Shown: piece by piece, positions 44,867 to 53,555 of the stretch
Layout: each line of letters opens with the position of its first letter
Position numbering within the stretch: position 1 is the stretch's first letter
Source of the DNA: [Scytonema hofmanni] UTEX 2349
GTDB lineage: Bacteria > Cyanobacteriota > Cyanobacteriia > Cyanobacteriales > Nostocaceae
Reading direction: 5' to 3'
Length of the DNA: 64,000 nt
Assembly (NCBI RefSeq): GCF_000582685.1
Contig: NZ_KK073768.1
Span: forward strand, 3,155,403-3,219,402
Translations under genes and position numbers: made by a program
Notes under the pieces: model-generated
What the model was told of the DNA's origin: nothing
The model's database searches: none
What the model saw: the letters and a program-made list of their open reading frames with translations, nothing else

Positions 44867-45081
44867 ATACCTTTTTCTTTAATCCAATCAAACTCAGATT
44901 TTACGTGATTATTGAAGAATTTTTTAAGTAGAAATTTATTAGGCTTCAATCCATCTCTAACAAAATCATTCCAAGTAGCCAGTCCCCAGTTATAGGTAAA
45001 GCGGGCAATGCCTGCATGTTTACTCATAATGATTTTTTGACTTTTACTTAGTTTTAACTTTGTTTTGATGGATAAAAGCAT
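44860..45081 (-). pseudogene. N-terminal fragment of a TnpB (IS200/IS605 OrfB) protein
   Basis: From the ATG at 45081 the frame encodes MLLSIKTKLKLSKSQKIIMS, then KHAGIARFTYNWGLATWNDF and a segment ending FDWIKEKG. This is the standard N-terminus of TnpB, an RNA-guided nuclease of IS605-type elements. The RuvC-like catalytic core is missing: after about 74 residues the frame runs into xisI sequence and stops. The fragment lies within the broken xisH-xisI operon. Confidence 0.78.
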
Positions 45082-45141
45082 TGATTCGACCTTCAATGTG
45101 TGCTAATAATATTAGTATACTAATAAAGTTTACCAAGTGCA

Positions 45142-45321
45142 ATGACTTTTAAGAAGAATCATAAATTAGGCGCATTACCTTTTAATGATGAGCCTTTTGA
45201 TACGTCGCCTGTGTGTTTTAAAGTAAGAAAAGGCGTTAAAGATAAATTAAAAGCCGTCCCCGACTGGCAAGAACGGTTAAGAGCATTTGTCGATAACCTA
45301 ATTGAAAGTGCAGCAGAATAG
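45142..45321 (+). CDS. Small protein that usually accompanies TnpB elements
   Basis: A 59-residue frame from the ATG at 45142 to TAG at 45321: MTFKKNHKLGALPFNDEPFD then a central CFKVRKGVKDKLKAVPDWQE and the end RLRAFVDNLIESAAE. Small proteins with this look (KKNHKLG, CFK, then a KLKAVPDWQERLR helix) are commonly found divergently next to tnpB in cyanobacterial IS605-type elements. The frame is intact and lies 61 bases from the tnpB start on the opposite strand. I know no function for it. Confidence 0.6.
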   Translation: MTFKKNHKLGALPFNDEPFDTSPVCFKVRKGVKDKLKAVPDWQERLRAFVDNLIESAAE

Positions 45322-45368
45322 TTGTCAATAATAGTCTACTCTTGTCTATATTATTGCTGGCTTAGGAA

Positions 45369-45722
45369 CTACTCAACAAGTTCGTGAATAAACACAGTTG
45401 TAAAAAGGCGATCGTAAATATCGCTGGAAACTGCTAGATATAAGATGCGTTGTGGTTCTTGATTGCGTAAAGCAGCTCGATATGTAATAAATTGTCCCAA
45501 TGCTCCGTAAAATTCCGAAATCTTGGATGAACCGAGGAAACTTTTGATTTCCACGGCAATTTCTAACCCTTGCTTTTGAGCGGCAATCACTTTTTGGGCA
45601 CCGAGGTCAATAGCAAGGTCAAATGTACCAGCTTGCAGGGGATATGGGTCATGAGTAATTAACCAGCCATCCTTCTGAAGGGCTGTTTTGACCACATAAT
45701 GAAAAGCATCTTTGGCGGACAC
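45369..45722 (-). CDS. xisH: XisH family protein, C-terminally truncated
   Basis: A 117-residue protein with the XisH core: AKDAFHYVVKTALQKDGWLI, THDPYPLQAGTFDLAIDLGA and QGLEIAVEIKSFLGSSKISE followed by FYGALGQFITYRAAL. The layout of a downstream Glu-Lys pair in VEIKSF resembles restriction-endonuclease-fold proteins. XisH is about 138 residues in intact operons; here the end (VFIHELVE) is cut before the last strand, at the edge of the IS fragment. It may be inactive. Confidence 0.82.
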   Translation of the reverse strand: MSAKDAFHYVVKTALQKDGWLITHDPYPLQAGTFDLAIDLGAQKVIAAQKQGLEIAVEIKSFLGSSKISEFYGALGQFITYRAALRNQEPQRILYLAVSSDIYDRLFTTVFIHELVE

Positions 45723-45820
45723 AATTAAGATTTTAACTTTTTTATTTAATTAAGCAGCATAAACAGCTTTACAAGCTGTTCTAAACTCCTGTTAAATGCC
45801 GCCGAATTCGCATATGATAT

Positions 45821-45997
45821 CATATCCGAATTCATCTTTTACCAAATTAGTATTGTAGGGTGCGTTAGACGGAACGTCGTAACGCACCGTCTTTTATGCT
45901 TTGGTGCGTTACGCTTCGCGCTCCACACCCTACGTGTATTTCACGCAATCAAATAGTAATCCCATATCATATGCGAATTCATCTTTTACCAAATTAG
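45821..45997. repeat. Direct repeats flanking a GTAGGGTGCGTTA palindrome
   Basis: A 30-base sequence containing GAATTCATCTTTTACC is present at 45821-45850 and 45968-45997 with one mismatch. Between the copies lies a palindromic block with GTAGGGTGCGTTA near 45856 and its partner ending CACCCTAC near 45932. The block is of a dispersed type also seen at 60223-60250. Confidence 0.75.
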
Positions 45998-46035
45998 GCG
46001 TTTCCAAGAGAAACTTAGAAACGCCAAACACTGTT

Positions 46036-49000
46036 TTAAAACAAACCTCCATAATTAACAGTTCCGGTAAACCCTTTGAGGGTTGCCAAAAGCTGATTTG
46101 TACCTGTATCAGTAATTAAAGTGTCGCCATTTACCACTTGAGGTGATAAGGAACTATATTTCAAGGCACCAGCACAACCAAGCACATCTTCAGTTGTAAA
46201 ATCCATGATCGTATCTGCACCCTGACCTCTGACTAAGACAAAGGCATCTTTCCCAGTACCACCATAGAGCGTATCATTGCCATAACTACCCCAGATTTGG
46301 TCATCTCCCTCACCACCCCAGATTTGGTCATTTCCCTCGTCACCGTAAAGCTTATCATTACCAAGATTGCCGTAGATTTTATCGTTACCCGCACCACCAG
46401 CGATAGTATCGTCCATGCTAAAAGTAGCACCATAAGCTGGTTGGACGTCCGATATTAGTTTCGGATCGATATTAGATATAATTCCTAAATCGCCGTAGAG
46501 GATATCGTTACCATTGTCGCCAAAAATGCGATCGCTACCCAATCCACCATAAATGATGTCGTCATTATCTAAACCGGAAATGCGATCGCTTTGGTCTGTT
46601 CCGATTAAATTATCAGCAGATGGCGTACCGTTCAGTAAGTTAGTAGTTGTAGGATTAACGGTGATTTTGAAAGTTTGCTCGACAGAAAGATCATTATCAC
46701 CACCGTTATCTTGGACTTTGACTTTAAATTCCACCGTTTTGCTGCTAGTAATTGTGCTGGCTGGTTTGTATATAAGGTCGCCTGTTAAAGGGTTGATTGT
46801 AGAAGGGTTAATTTTTGGCGCAACATCAAAAAATTGACTGTCTGAAGAGTTGACAAAATCAACTATATAGTTGTTGATACCTTGCCCTGATTCATTGGCA
46901 GCACCAGAATAAAAGCCGCTTGCCCAACCTGCGATCGCTTGCTGTGCTGCACCTGTTTTTACGCTTTGGTTGGCGCCAATATTGAAAGTGGGGCGATCGT
47001 TTACAGAGTTGACATCAATAGTCATCGCATATGCCGAGGTGCTAAAGTCCACACCATCACTCACCTTAAACTGGAAGCTCGCATAGTTGCTGCCATTGGC
47101 ATCTGCAACAGGAGTAAACTTGAATTTACCAGCCGTAATGTCAGCAATACTAATCTCTTGGTTTGCATTGACAGCAGTACCATTGAGAGTTAAGCTACCT
47201 GCGCCTAATAAACTTGTAACTTGTACTTTTTGTAAATTATCACTGTCTGCATCTCCAAAATTGAAATCTGTAGCGTTTAAGGTGTAAGTAGTGTCTTCGT
47301 TGGTAGTAACAGTCTTGTTGCTAGCAGTGGGGAGAGTATTGTTTATATTGAAGATATAGGCAATTCCAGCATCATTAATACTTCCCGCGTCATAATAAGG
47401 AGCGCTAATGGCAATTCTGTTATTGTTAATAACAGAAATCGCCGCCCCAAAGCCATCATCGCCTGTACTGGGATTAGTGAAAATGCGGTCAAGATTGTAG
47501 GTTGGTGTTGTTCCATCGCCATCATATAGATAAACTGCACCACGGTTTGGAGTCGGATTAAAACCTGTAGTCAAGTTTAAAGTAAAACCACCAGGTGAAC
47601 CTATTAGGATGTCGTTACCAACAAATGCCACCGAAGCACCAAATCCCTGATTGGTTGTATCTGAGTTGGTAAAGGTTCGTAACAAAGTGCTGTTATTGTC
47701 GAACAGGTAAGCAATTCCGGCAGTACCACCGATAATTTCTCCCGGTGCGCCGACAAGAAAGCGCGTACCATTACTATTGGACGCTACCGAAAAGCCAAAG
47801 AAATCTTGCGATGATGCATTCGGATTGGTAAAACTTTGAAAGTTATTGCTAGTTGTGTTGTAAAGATAAGCTTTTCCAGTACCGAATCCAGCAGCAAAAT
47901 TCATTCCAGAAGTAAAACCTGGTGAACCGATAAAAATATTATTATCAGCAGCTGCTACAGAGAAGCCGAACCGAGCATCTTGAATAATTGGGTTTTGCGG
48001 GTCATTAGGGTTAGTTATATCCTTTATTAATGTTCCGTTGCTACTAAACAAGCGTACCTGTCCAGCGTTGTCAGTAGGTGAACTTTTACCCTTTTCCGGC
48101 GCACTAATAACGTAATTACCGTTACTCAAGATTGCTATAGCACTACCAAATTCACTGTCGTCATTGTTAACAGAATTGTTAAAAGTTTGCTGGTTTGCGG
48201 CATTAGCATCAAATCGGTACGCTATCCCGACATCGAGAGCATCCCACTTAGAAGCACCAACAAGGTAGTTAGTGCCATCGGTAGCAACTGCAAAGCCGAA
48301 TTGCTCTGCTGTAACGCTTGATGGATTAGTAAAAGTTTGTTGGAATAAACCATTAATACCAAATCGGTACGCCTCACCTTTTTCTCCATCGGCTTTGGGT
48401 GCGCCAATTAAAATACTACCGCTACTAGATGCCAGTGAAAAGCCAAATAATTCATTGCTAGCAGGTGACGGATTGTTAATTGTGACAGCAGGCGTATTGA
48501 CAACTTTTACAACTCCACGCAGTATGTTAATCCAACCTGTATTGTTTCCACCATTAGCTAGACCAGGAGTAGCGATCGTAGATGCAGCGTCATCTGACCA
48601 GTTACTAGCAGTTGTAGCACCCGCAATAGTGTTGCCGAGATAGGTAGTAAATTTCCCACTGTCCGGAGTTTTAGAGCGAGAGCCACTTGCAGCTATGGGA
48701 AACTTATATATTTCAGTGCCACTTACATTCAGCAACCTGGGTGCATCTGTACTGGCATTCCCAAAAGCCCCAGCTGTGTTATTCCAGCCACCGTTAATAT
48801 TACGTATAACCGCAAAGTCCCCACTCATATTCTGAGATGATATCTGTAATACATAATCTCCACCTGCGGGGTTGTAAGTCAGGTCAGGAGTAATCGTGCT
48901 ATCGCGATCACCACCGTTATAAAGCACTATTAAAGTTCCAGCCCTCAAGGAACTAAAACCAGAACCGGATAAAGTTATGTCCAGACCGTCAGGATTCTGA

Positions 49001-49662
49001 GGATTAGTAGCATTAGTATCAACTAATCTGTGATTTCGTAAATCTAAATTGTCTTTAACAACTAAAATCTCAACCCACTCTTTTGCATTGTCACTACCTT
49101 GCGAAAATTCGTTGATGATAACATCCCCAGCACTGGCTAAAACAGCGTTATAAGCCTCCATCACCCCCACCTGAAACGCCAGTGGCGCCTCAATCTTCCC
49201 TGTCTTCACTTCCAAATCCCAATCACCACCAAGGGCAGCACTCCCCGTCAAATCATTCGACGCCGCTACATCTGCACCCATTAACTGACTCAACTGCTGC
49301 ACAAAGCCTACACCAGTTTCCCCCGCAGCCACATCGCAACCATAAAGCAAAATATCAGCCTCATCTGTGAGGTATTTTGCCCACTGTTGCAACTGACTTT
49401 TATAACTATCCAAATTACTCGAATTCAGTTGTTTTGACCCCAACTGCAAACTTCCCTCGCTGCCGTGAGAAACTATATGAACAGCCTTATATGTACCACC
49501 TTGCAAATTCTCAGTAATTTGTGATATCCCATCTTTCATCTGGTCAAGTATCACCACTTTTGTATCTGGGTAGATACCAGCTATTAAACTCTCGTAATCT
49601 TCAACAGTGGGATCAATAAAGATAATTTCTTTTACTAAAGAATCGTTTGATTGCAGTGTCAT
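46036..49662 (-). CDS. Large RTX-repeat protein with DUF4347, lamin-tail-like and beta-propeller domains
   Basis: A 1208-residue exported-type protein. Residues about 10-170 are a DUF4347 domain with a caspase-like His and Cys pair in HIVSHGSEGSLQL and DILLYGCDVAAGETG. A lamin-tail-like domain follows (about 177-310, VIINEFSQGSDNAKEWVEIL), then FG-GAP-like propeller blades (about 400-780, repeats such as FGFSVAAADNNIFIGSPG), cadherin-like domains (about 790-1000) and RTX calcium repeats (about 1015-1150, GGAGNDKIYGNLGNDKLYGD). There is no signal peptide; RTX proteins of this kind leave by type I secretion. No transporter is encoded nearby. Confidence 0.88.
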   Translation of the reverse strand: MTLQSNDSLVKEIIFIDPTVEDYESLIAGIYPDTKVVILDQMKDGISQITENLQGGTYKAVHIVSHGSEGSLQLGSKQLNSSNLDSYKSQLQQWAKYLTDEADILLYGCDVAAGETGVGFVQQLSQLMGADVAASNDLTGSAALGGDWDLEVKTGKIEAPLAFQVGVMEAYNAVLASAGDVIINEFSQGSDNAKEWVEILVVKDNLDLRNHRLVDTNATNPQNPDGLDITLSGSGFSSLRAGTLIVLYNGGDRDSTITPDLTYNPAGGDYVLQISSQNMSGDFAVIRNINGGWNNTAGAFGNASTDAPRLLNVSGTEIYKFPIAASGSRSKTPDSGKFTTYLGNTIAGATTASNWSDDAASTIATPGLANGGNNTGWINILRGVVKVVNTPAVTINNPSPASNELFGFSLASSSGSILIGAPKADGEKGEAYRFGINGLFQQTFTNPSSVTAEQFGFAVATDGTNYLVGASKWDALDVGIAYRFDANAANQQTFNNSVNNDDSEFGSAIAILSNGNYVISAPEKGKSSPTDNAGQVRLFSSNGTLIKDITNPNDPQNPIIQDARFGFSVAAADNNIFIGSPGFTSGMNFAAGFGTGKAYLYNTTSNNFQSFTNPNASSQDFFGFSVASNSNGTRFLVGAPGEIIGGTAGIAYLFDNNSTLLRTFTNSDTTNQGFGASVAFVGNDILIGSPGGFTLNLTTGFNPTPNRGAVYLYDGDGTTPTYNLDRIFTNPSTGDDGFGAAISVINNNRIAISAPYYDAGSINDAGIAYIFNINNTLPTASNKTVTTNEDTTYTLNATDFNFGDADSDNLQKVQVTSLLGAGSLTLNGTAVNANQEISIADITAGKFKFTPVADANGSNYASFQFKVSDGVDFSTSAYAMTIDVNSVNDRPTFNIGANQSVKTGAAQQAIAGWASGFYSGAANESGQGINNYIVDFVNSSDSQFFDVAPKINPSTINPLTGDLIYKPASTITSSKTVEFKVKVQDNGGDNDLSVEQTFKITVNPTTTNLLNGTPSADNLIGTDQSDRISGLDNDDIIYGGLGSDRIFGDNGNDILYGDLGIISNIDPKLISDVQPAYGATFSMDDTIAGGAGNDKIYGNLGNDKLYGDEGNDQIWGGEGDDQIWGSYGNDTLYGGTGKDAFVLVRGQGADTIMDFTTEDVLGCAGALKYSSLSPQVVNGDTLITDTGTNQLLATLKGFTGTVNYGGLF

Positions 49663-49716
49663 AATTGTTTAAATTGATTTAGTGTAGTTATACAGAGTTG
49701 CTTTCATAGATATCAC

Positions 49717-49790
49717 CTCACCCCCTACCCCTCTCCTTGTTAAGGAGAGGGGAGATAAAGCTATGCTTTGTCGGGGTGAGGTTATGGTGT
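49717..49790. repeat. CCTCACCCC palindromic repeat
   Basis: Left arm CCTCACCCCCTACCCCTCTCC and right arm ending GGGGTGAGG, less one base of the full motif, enclose GGAGAGGGGAG. Relatives are at 41512-41583 (in a gene) and 51250-51362. Confidence 0.8.
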
Positions 49791-50279
49791 GTAATACCAT
49801 TTCTGTGTGAAGCTGCGTCTAATTAGCCCACGAAGGTGGGCTTTGTTTGTATAGCCCCAGGCTTCCAGCCTGAGGGCGAATAAAGCGCAACCTCATATAG
49901 AATTGGTGTAACTTGGTATCAGATTCAAATCAGATGTACTATTTCCGATTAAATATTCGGAAATTTTATATCGAACATTCTTGATGTTTGCAATTAATGG
50001 CTGTAATCCAATTTTGAAAAATAAAAAATGATTTTTTTCAACATAAATCAAAATTAAATTAATAGCCATTAGCTAATAATTATCAACTTTAGAGATAAAA
50101 TAGTGCCTCAGTAATTACACGATCTTTATTTTGAAGACTTTGTAGAGCGTTTTTGAATTACTCCCTTCCCACTAGAATATTACCTTTGAAAAAGAGACGC
50201 TCTTGACAAAGGGATTCGATAAATTTATTAAGGTAGATTCAATGAATTGGTGAAAGCGATCGCTTGATGCTTTATATAT

Positions 50280-50345
50280 TAATACAGTTCAGTTAAGGAA
50301 TTGGTAGTAAAAATGGTATGCATGTAGAGACGTAGCACTTGGTAG
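50280..50345. repeat. Solo end of the CAATAC-type MITE
   Basis: TAATACAGTTCAGTTAAGG matches the termini of the elements at 1954 and 18610 and is followed by a GTAGAGACG segment, as in those interiors. No opposite terminus is visible within 300 bases, so it seems to be a partial copy. Confidence 0.6.
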
Positions 50346-50397
50346 TCTCTATGAGGATTTGGGTAGCGATCGCTTTCAATGAGCGCAATTTTTATTG

Positions 50398-51183
50398 TCA
50401 AACCAGTTCGTCAGGATTGACACCCAACTGACGCAATCGTTCTGCTAATTGTTCTGCTTTTCTTTTAGCTTGAGTGGCTTCAAATTTAGCTTGAGTGACT
50501 TCAAATTTAGCTTGAGTGACTTCCTCTTCGGGTACGGGAATCAATTCTCCTTCTAAAGTAAACCACCTCAACCACAACCGCTCAATATCCCGAAATGACC
50601 CTTGCCATAATCCTAAACTTAAGCCTAATTCTGGCATTGGTAGGCGATCGCTAGTTAAATTCATCGGTTCATAATGACCGCCAACAAGATGAAATGCCCG
50701 AATTTCATTTGTGTAGCGACTAAATACTATATAGTAGGGAACTCGCAAAATCCGTTCATAAACTTCCCATTTAGTAGGCGGTTTATTTGGTTGGCTTTGG
50801 GTTTCTCCTAAGTCTTCTTCTTCGGTACCGGGTGACAATAACTCAACGACAACAAAAGGATTTACTCTTTCTTGCCAAGTTACATAACTTAAACGTAAAT
50901 CCCCTTCATATAATTTTGTCACTCCTACCACACCAAACCAATCTGGACGTTTATACCACTGAGAATGACGAACATCGTAGTAAAGATTGAGGTCAGCAGC
51001 ACTGTAAACTGATTCTGAATTCCAATTATTTGGCTGAAACGTTAAAAATAACAGTAGTGGCTGTAAAAAGTGAAAATCGTCCGGCAAACCTGGTTCCTCT
51101 GGGTTATCGCTTGGTAAATCGTACATCGTCGGCAGCGTTTCCCTCGGTGGTAGCGGCGGATCTGTTTGAGGAATTAGGCGCAT
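50398..51183 (-). CDS. Uma2-family (DUF820) PD-(D/E)XK endonuclease-like protein
   Basis: The protein of 261 residues has the DUF820 core: TMYDLPSDNPEEPGLPDDFH, AADLNLYYDVRHSQWYKRPD (with the catalytic-type Asp), GVVGVTKLYEGDLRLSYVTW and PFVVVELLSPGTEEED (the ExL/ExK-like strand). The C-terminal third (QAKFEVTQAKFEATQAKRKA) is a short heptad repeat forming a coiled coil. Such proteins are abundant in cyanobacteria and are thought to be nucleases, possibly linked to mobile DNA. A truncated relative is at 10918. A start at 51189 is also possible. Confidence 0.85.
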   Translation of the reverse strand: MRLIPQTDPPLPPRETLPTMYDLPSDNPEEPGLPDDFHFLQPLLLFLTFQPNNWNSESVYSAADLNLYYDVRHSQWYKRPDWFGVVGVTKLYEGDLRLSYVTWQERVNPFVVVELLSPGTEEEDLGETQSQPNKPPTKWEVYERILRVPYYIVFSRYTNEIRAFHLVGGHYEPMNLTSDRLPMPELGLSLGLWQGSFRDIERLWLRWFTLEGELIPVPEEEVTQAKFEVTQAKFEATQAKRKAEQLAERLRQLGVNPDELV

Positions 51184-51249
51184 AATCAATTCAAAATTGT
51201 ATTATAAAACAACATATAGCGTTTCCTAAGCAACTAAGGTGAGCGCGAT

Positions 51250-51362
51250 TACCTCACCCCGATAAAGCTGTGCTTTATCTCCCCTCTCCTTAGTAAGGAG
51301 AGGGGTTGGGGAGCCAGTGCGTTGCGCGGGTTCCCCGCGTTGAAGCACCTGGCGTGGTGAGG
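51250..51362. repeat. Composite CCTCACCCC palindromic repeat with nested insert
   Basis: A palindrome of the same family as 49717 (CTCACCCCGATAAAGC, CTCCCCTCTCC/GGAGAGGGG) contains an extra GC-rich hairpin (GTTGCGCGGG/CCCCGCG) at about 51322-51341. Confidence 0.75.
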
Positions 51363-51405
51363 TTTTAAGTGTATACTTCACTCTTATTGGGAACTGCTAT
51401 AATGT

Positions 51406-52497
51406 CTAATTTACCAACAAATGCCTCAGCCAATCACGAAAGCCAGCATGATAAAAACTATAATGGATTTCTGCTGCTATTGATTCTAAATGTAAAAACT
51501 CTCGCCACTTGTCTAAAAGTACCTTGATTTCATATTCATCTGCATCTAATCTTTCTGCGATCGCTTCTATTGATATTGATTGCTCTTGAACTAAGATATT
51601 TAACACCTGTAAAGCCATTGGTTGCTGTTTACTGGTTGCTAAATTCATTTTTTCTAAGTGATTTTGGTAATAGAGTTGTAAATTTGGGGGGTAAATATCC
51701 TCGTTAATAGCTGCTAAAGTTTCCTTAACATACATAAAATTGGTTTCATCATCAAAACTTTGTGTCATGTTGAGCGAAACATCTCCGGGATTCTTCTCTT
51801 CGCTAACGCTACCCTCTGAATGAGATGATTCATTTAAATAACTTTTAATATATTCCTGAATATCAGCGCGATTTTGTTGCGGGTAGGCTGATAAATCTAA
51901 AGATTGGGCTGGAGTTTCAATTAATAAACCTGATTTATCTGTCAAAAATGGACGACGAGTGAGGATAAAATAAACCTTTTCTGGCAGATAGCGGGGTAAA
52001 TAGAATATATTTGAGCCGCGTGGTTGATTGTTGATATCAATTCTATCGCAGCCATCAATAGTAATAATTAAATGTTGCTCTGGATGCAATCTATCGCTGA
52101 TTTGTTGCAGTAAAAATGATAAAAAACCACTGCCTTCTGTGGTAGAATCATGAAAGTTAGTGGTGAGATTTTGTCTACGTTGACTTTGGGCAATTTCTAT
52201 TAATTGAGTGCAAATCGTCGTCATAAATTCTTCAGCGCGACTTTTGCCTGCAATTTCCACATTGTAATAAACAACGCCGGGATTTTGGCTGACATAGTGG
52301 GCAAGAATGGCACTTTTACCAATACCAGGCTCACCGATAATAGTAAAGTAGCCCCGGTCAGATTGATTGAGAAAGTTGTTGATGGCAGAAAAGACAAATT
52401 CACGACCGACAAAGTTGTGGTTTTTGGCAGTAATGATTTGCTGAAATTCTGGGGGATATCTGGGGATATTAATTGTCTTTTGGGTGATGTTATTCAT
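51406..52497 (-). CDS. NACHT-type STAND NTPase without sensor repeats
   Basis: A 363-residue protein: an entry helix (FVGREFVFSAINNFLNQSDR), P-loop GEPGIGKSAILAHYV, Walker B HLIITIDGCDRID, the NACHT sensor-like YFILTRRPF and a winged-helix-type C-terminus (IEAIAERLDADEYEIKVLLD). It is the third frame of a series, with its ATG overlapping the stop of the WD40 gene by eight bases. It closely resembles the NTPase domain of the first gene in the series but has no repeat domain of its own, so it may act in a complex with its neighbours. Confidence 0.85.
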   Translation of the reverse strand: MNNITQKTINIPRYPPEFQQIITAKNHNFVGREFVFSAINNFLNQSDRGYFTIIGEPGIGKSAILAHYVSQNPGVVYYNVEIAGKSRAEEFMTTICTQLIEIAQSQRRQNLTTNFHDSTTEGSGFLSFLLQQISDRLHPEQHLIITIDGCDRIDINNQPRGSNIFYLPRYLPEKVYFILTRRPFLTDKSGLLIETPAQSLDLSAYPQQNRADIQEYIKSYLNESSHSEGSVSEEKNPGDVSLNMTQSFDDETNFMYVKETLAAINEDIYPPNLQLYYQNHLEKMNLATSKQQPMALQVLNILVQEQSISIEAIAERLDADEYEIKVLLDKWREFLHLESIAAEIHYSFYHAGFRDWLRHLLVN

Positions 52498-53554
52498 TTT
52501 CTGAACCCCCTTCTAAACGGAGGAAATGAACACGACTTAATTGTTCTCCTGCTACAATTGTCAACCCATCTGGGGAAACTGCACAGCAAGTTATAGAACT
52601 ATCACCAATAAAAGTAGAGATTTCCAATCCTTTCTCTAGATCCCACAGTTTCAGCGTATTGTCATTTGAAGCAGAAACGGCAGTTTTTCCATTTGGTGCG
52701 ATCGCTACTGCTGTTACTGTGGAATTATGACCAGTCAGGGTAGAGATTTCCTTTCTTTTGAGTAACTTAAATCGTTTCCTAAAAATGTAAATAGCATACT
52801 TAAAAGGATTTTTCTTTATTTCTTCTATTTCCTTACCTTTCTCTAGATCCCACAGTTTCAGGGTTTTGTCAGATGAAGCAGAAACCGCTGTTTTTCCATC
52901 TGGTGCGATCGCTACTGCTGTTACCCAGTCATTATGACCAGTCAGGGTAGAGATTTCCAATCCTTTCTCTAGATCCCACAGTTTCAGGGTTTTGTCAGAT
53001 GAAGCAGAAACCGCTGTTTTTCCATCTGGTGCGATCGCTACTGCTCTTACTGTGGAATTATGACCAGTCAGGGTACGCAGTAAGTTTCCGCTTGGAGTGG
53101 TTAAGCTAGCTGTAATGGGACGAAATCGAGGAATTTCACTTTTACTTTGTTGTGCATCTGCCAATATTTTTTGAATTTCTGGCTGGGGAAAACTCTGCAA
53201 TCTCCCCCATAATTGTCCTACTAATTGATTTGGGTCTTGATTCAAAACATGTGCCGATAACTCTAAGGTACGTTGAATTAATTTGAGGGTTTTGACTTGT
53301 TCGGGGTCTAGTTTCTCTTCTTCCTCTAACTTATCTAATATCTCTGGGTCATGAATCAAATAATAATCTCTAATCAGGGCTTCTACTCCAAATTTAGGAT
53401 ATTGAATTTTCAGAGAAATAAAATCAAAATTCGTGAGAGTTTGATAATATTTCTCTGCATCTCCCGCTTTTAAGTTGCTTTCAGCACGTTTGCCTAGAAA
53501 CAAATTTTTAACTTCGTCTGTTGCTGAGGCAAATTTAGTAGCAAGTTCACCCAT
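52490..53554 (-). CDS. WD40 repeat protein, probable second half of a NACHT-WD40 protein
   Basis: From the ATG at 53554 the protein has 354 residues: a helical region (about 1-130, KDLFLGKRAESN-type LGKRAESNLKAGDAEKYYQT), then about five WD40 units such as LTGHNSTVRAVAIAPDGK and TAVSASSDKTLKLWD. The end CCAVSPDGLTIVAGEQLSRV matches the usual C-terminus of cyanobacterial NACHT-WD40 proteins. In relatives this half is joined to the NACHT half; here the stop TAA of that gene lies one base before this ATG. Confidence 0.87.
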   Translation of the reverse strand: MGELATKFASATDEVKNLFLGKRAESNLKAGDAEKYYQTLTNFDFISLKIQYPKFGVEALIRDYYLIHDPEILDKLEEEEKLDPEQVKTLKLIQRTLELSAHVLNQDPNQLVGQLWGRLQSFPQPEIQKILADAQQSKSEIPRFRPITASLTTPSGNLLRTLTGHNSTVRAVAIAPDGKTAVSASSDKTLKLWDLEKGLEISTLTGHNDWVTAVAIAPDGKTAVSASSDKTLKLWDLEKGKEIEEIKKNPFKYAIYIFRKRFKLLKRKEISTLTGHNSTVTAVAIAPNGKTAVSASNDNTLKLWDLEKGLEISTFIGDSSITCCAVSPDGLTIVAGEQLSRVHFLRLEGGSENE

Positions 53555-53555
53555 T

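Larger units (their letters stand above)
49663..50397. other. Intergenic region with several dispersed palindromes
   Basis: About 735 bases without a gene. It contains a CTCACCCCCTACCCC palindrome (49717-49790), an inverted composite block (about 49828-49880, TTAGCCCACGAAGGTGGGCT then AGGCTTCCAGCCTGAGGGC) and one end of the MITE family near 50280. The part between 49900 and 50150 is AT-rich. Confidence 0.5.

Noticed and set aside
44714..44908. Plus-strand frame beginning within the DUF1902 gene end
   Set aside because: The minus strand of the same stretch reads as the XisI C-terminus and TnpB fragment, which are recognisable families.
49182..49370. Pro/His-rich plus-strand frame opposite the RTX protein gene
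   Set aside because: It is the antisense of the DUF4347 coding region.
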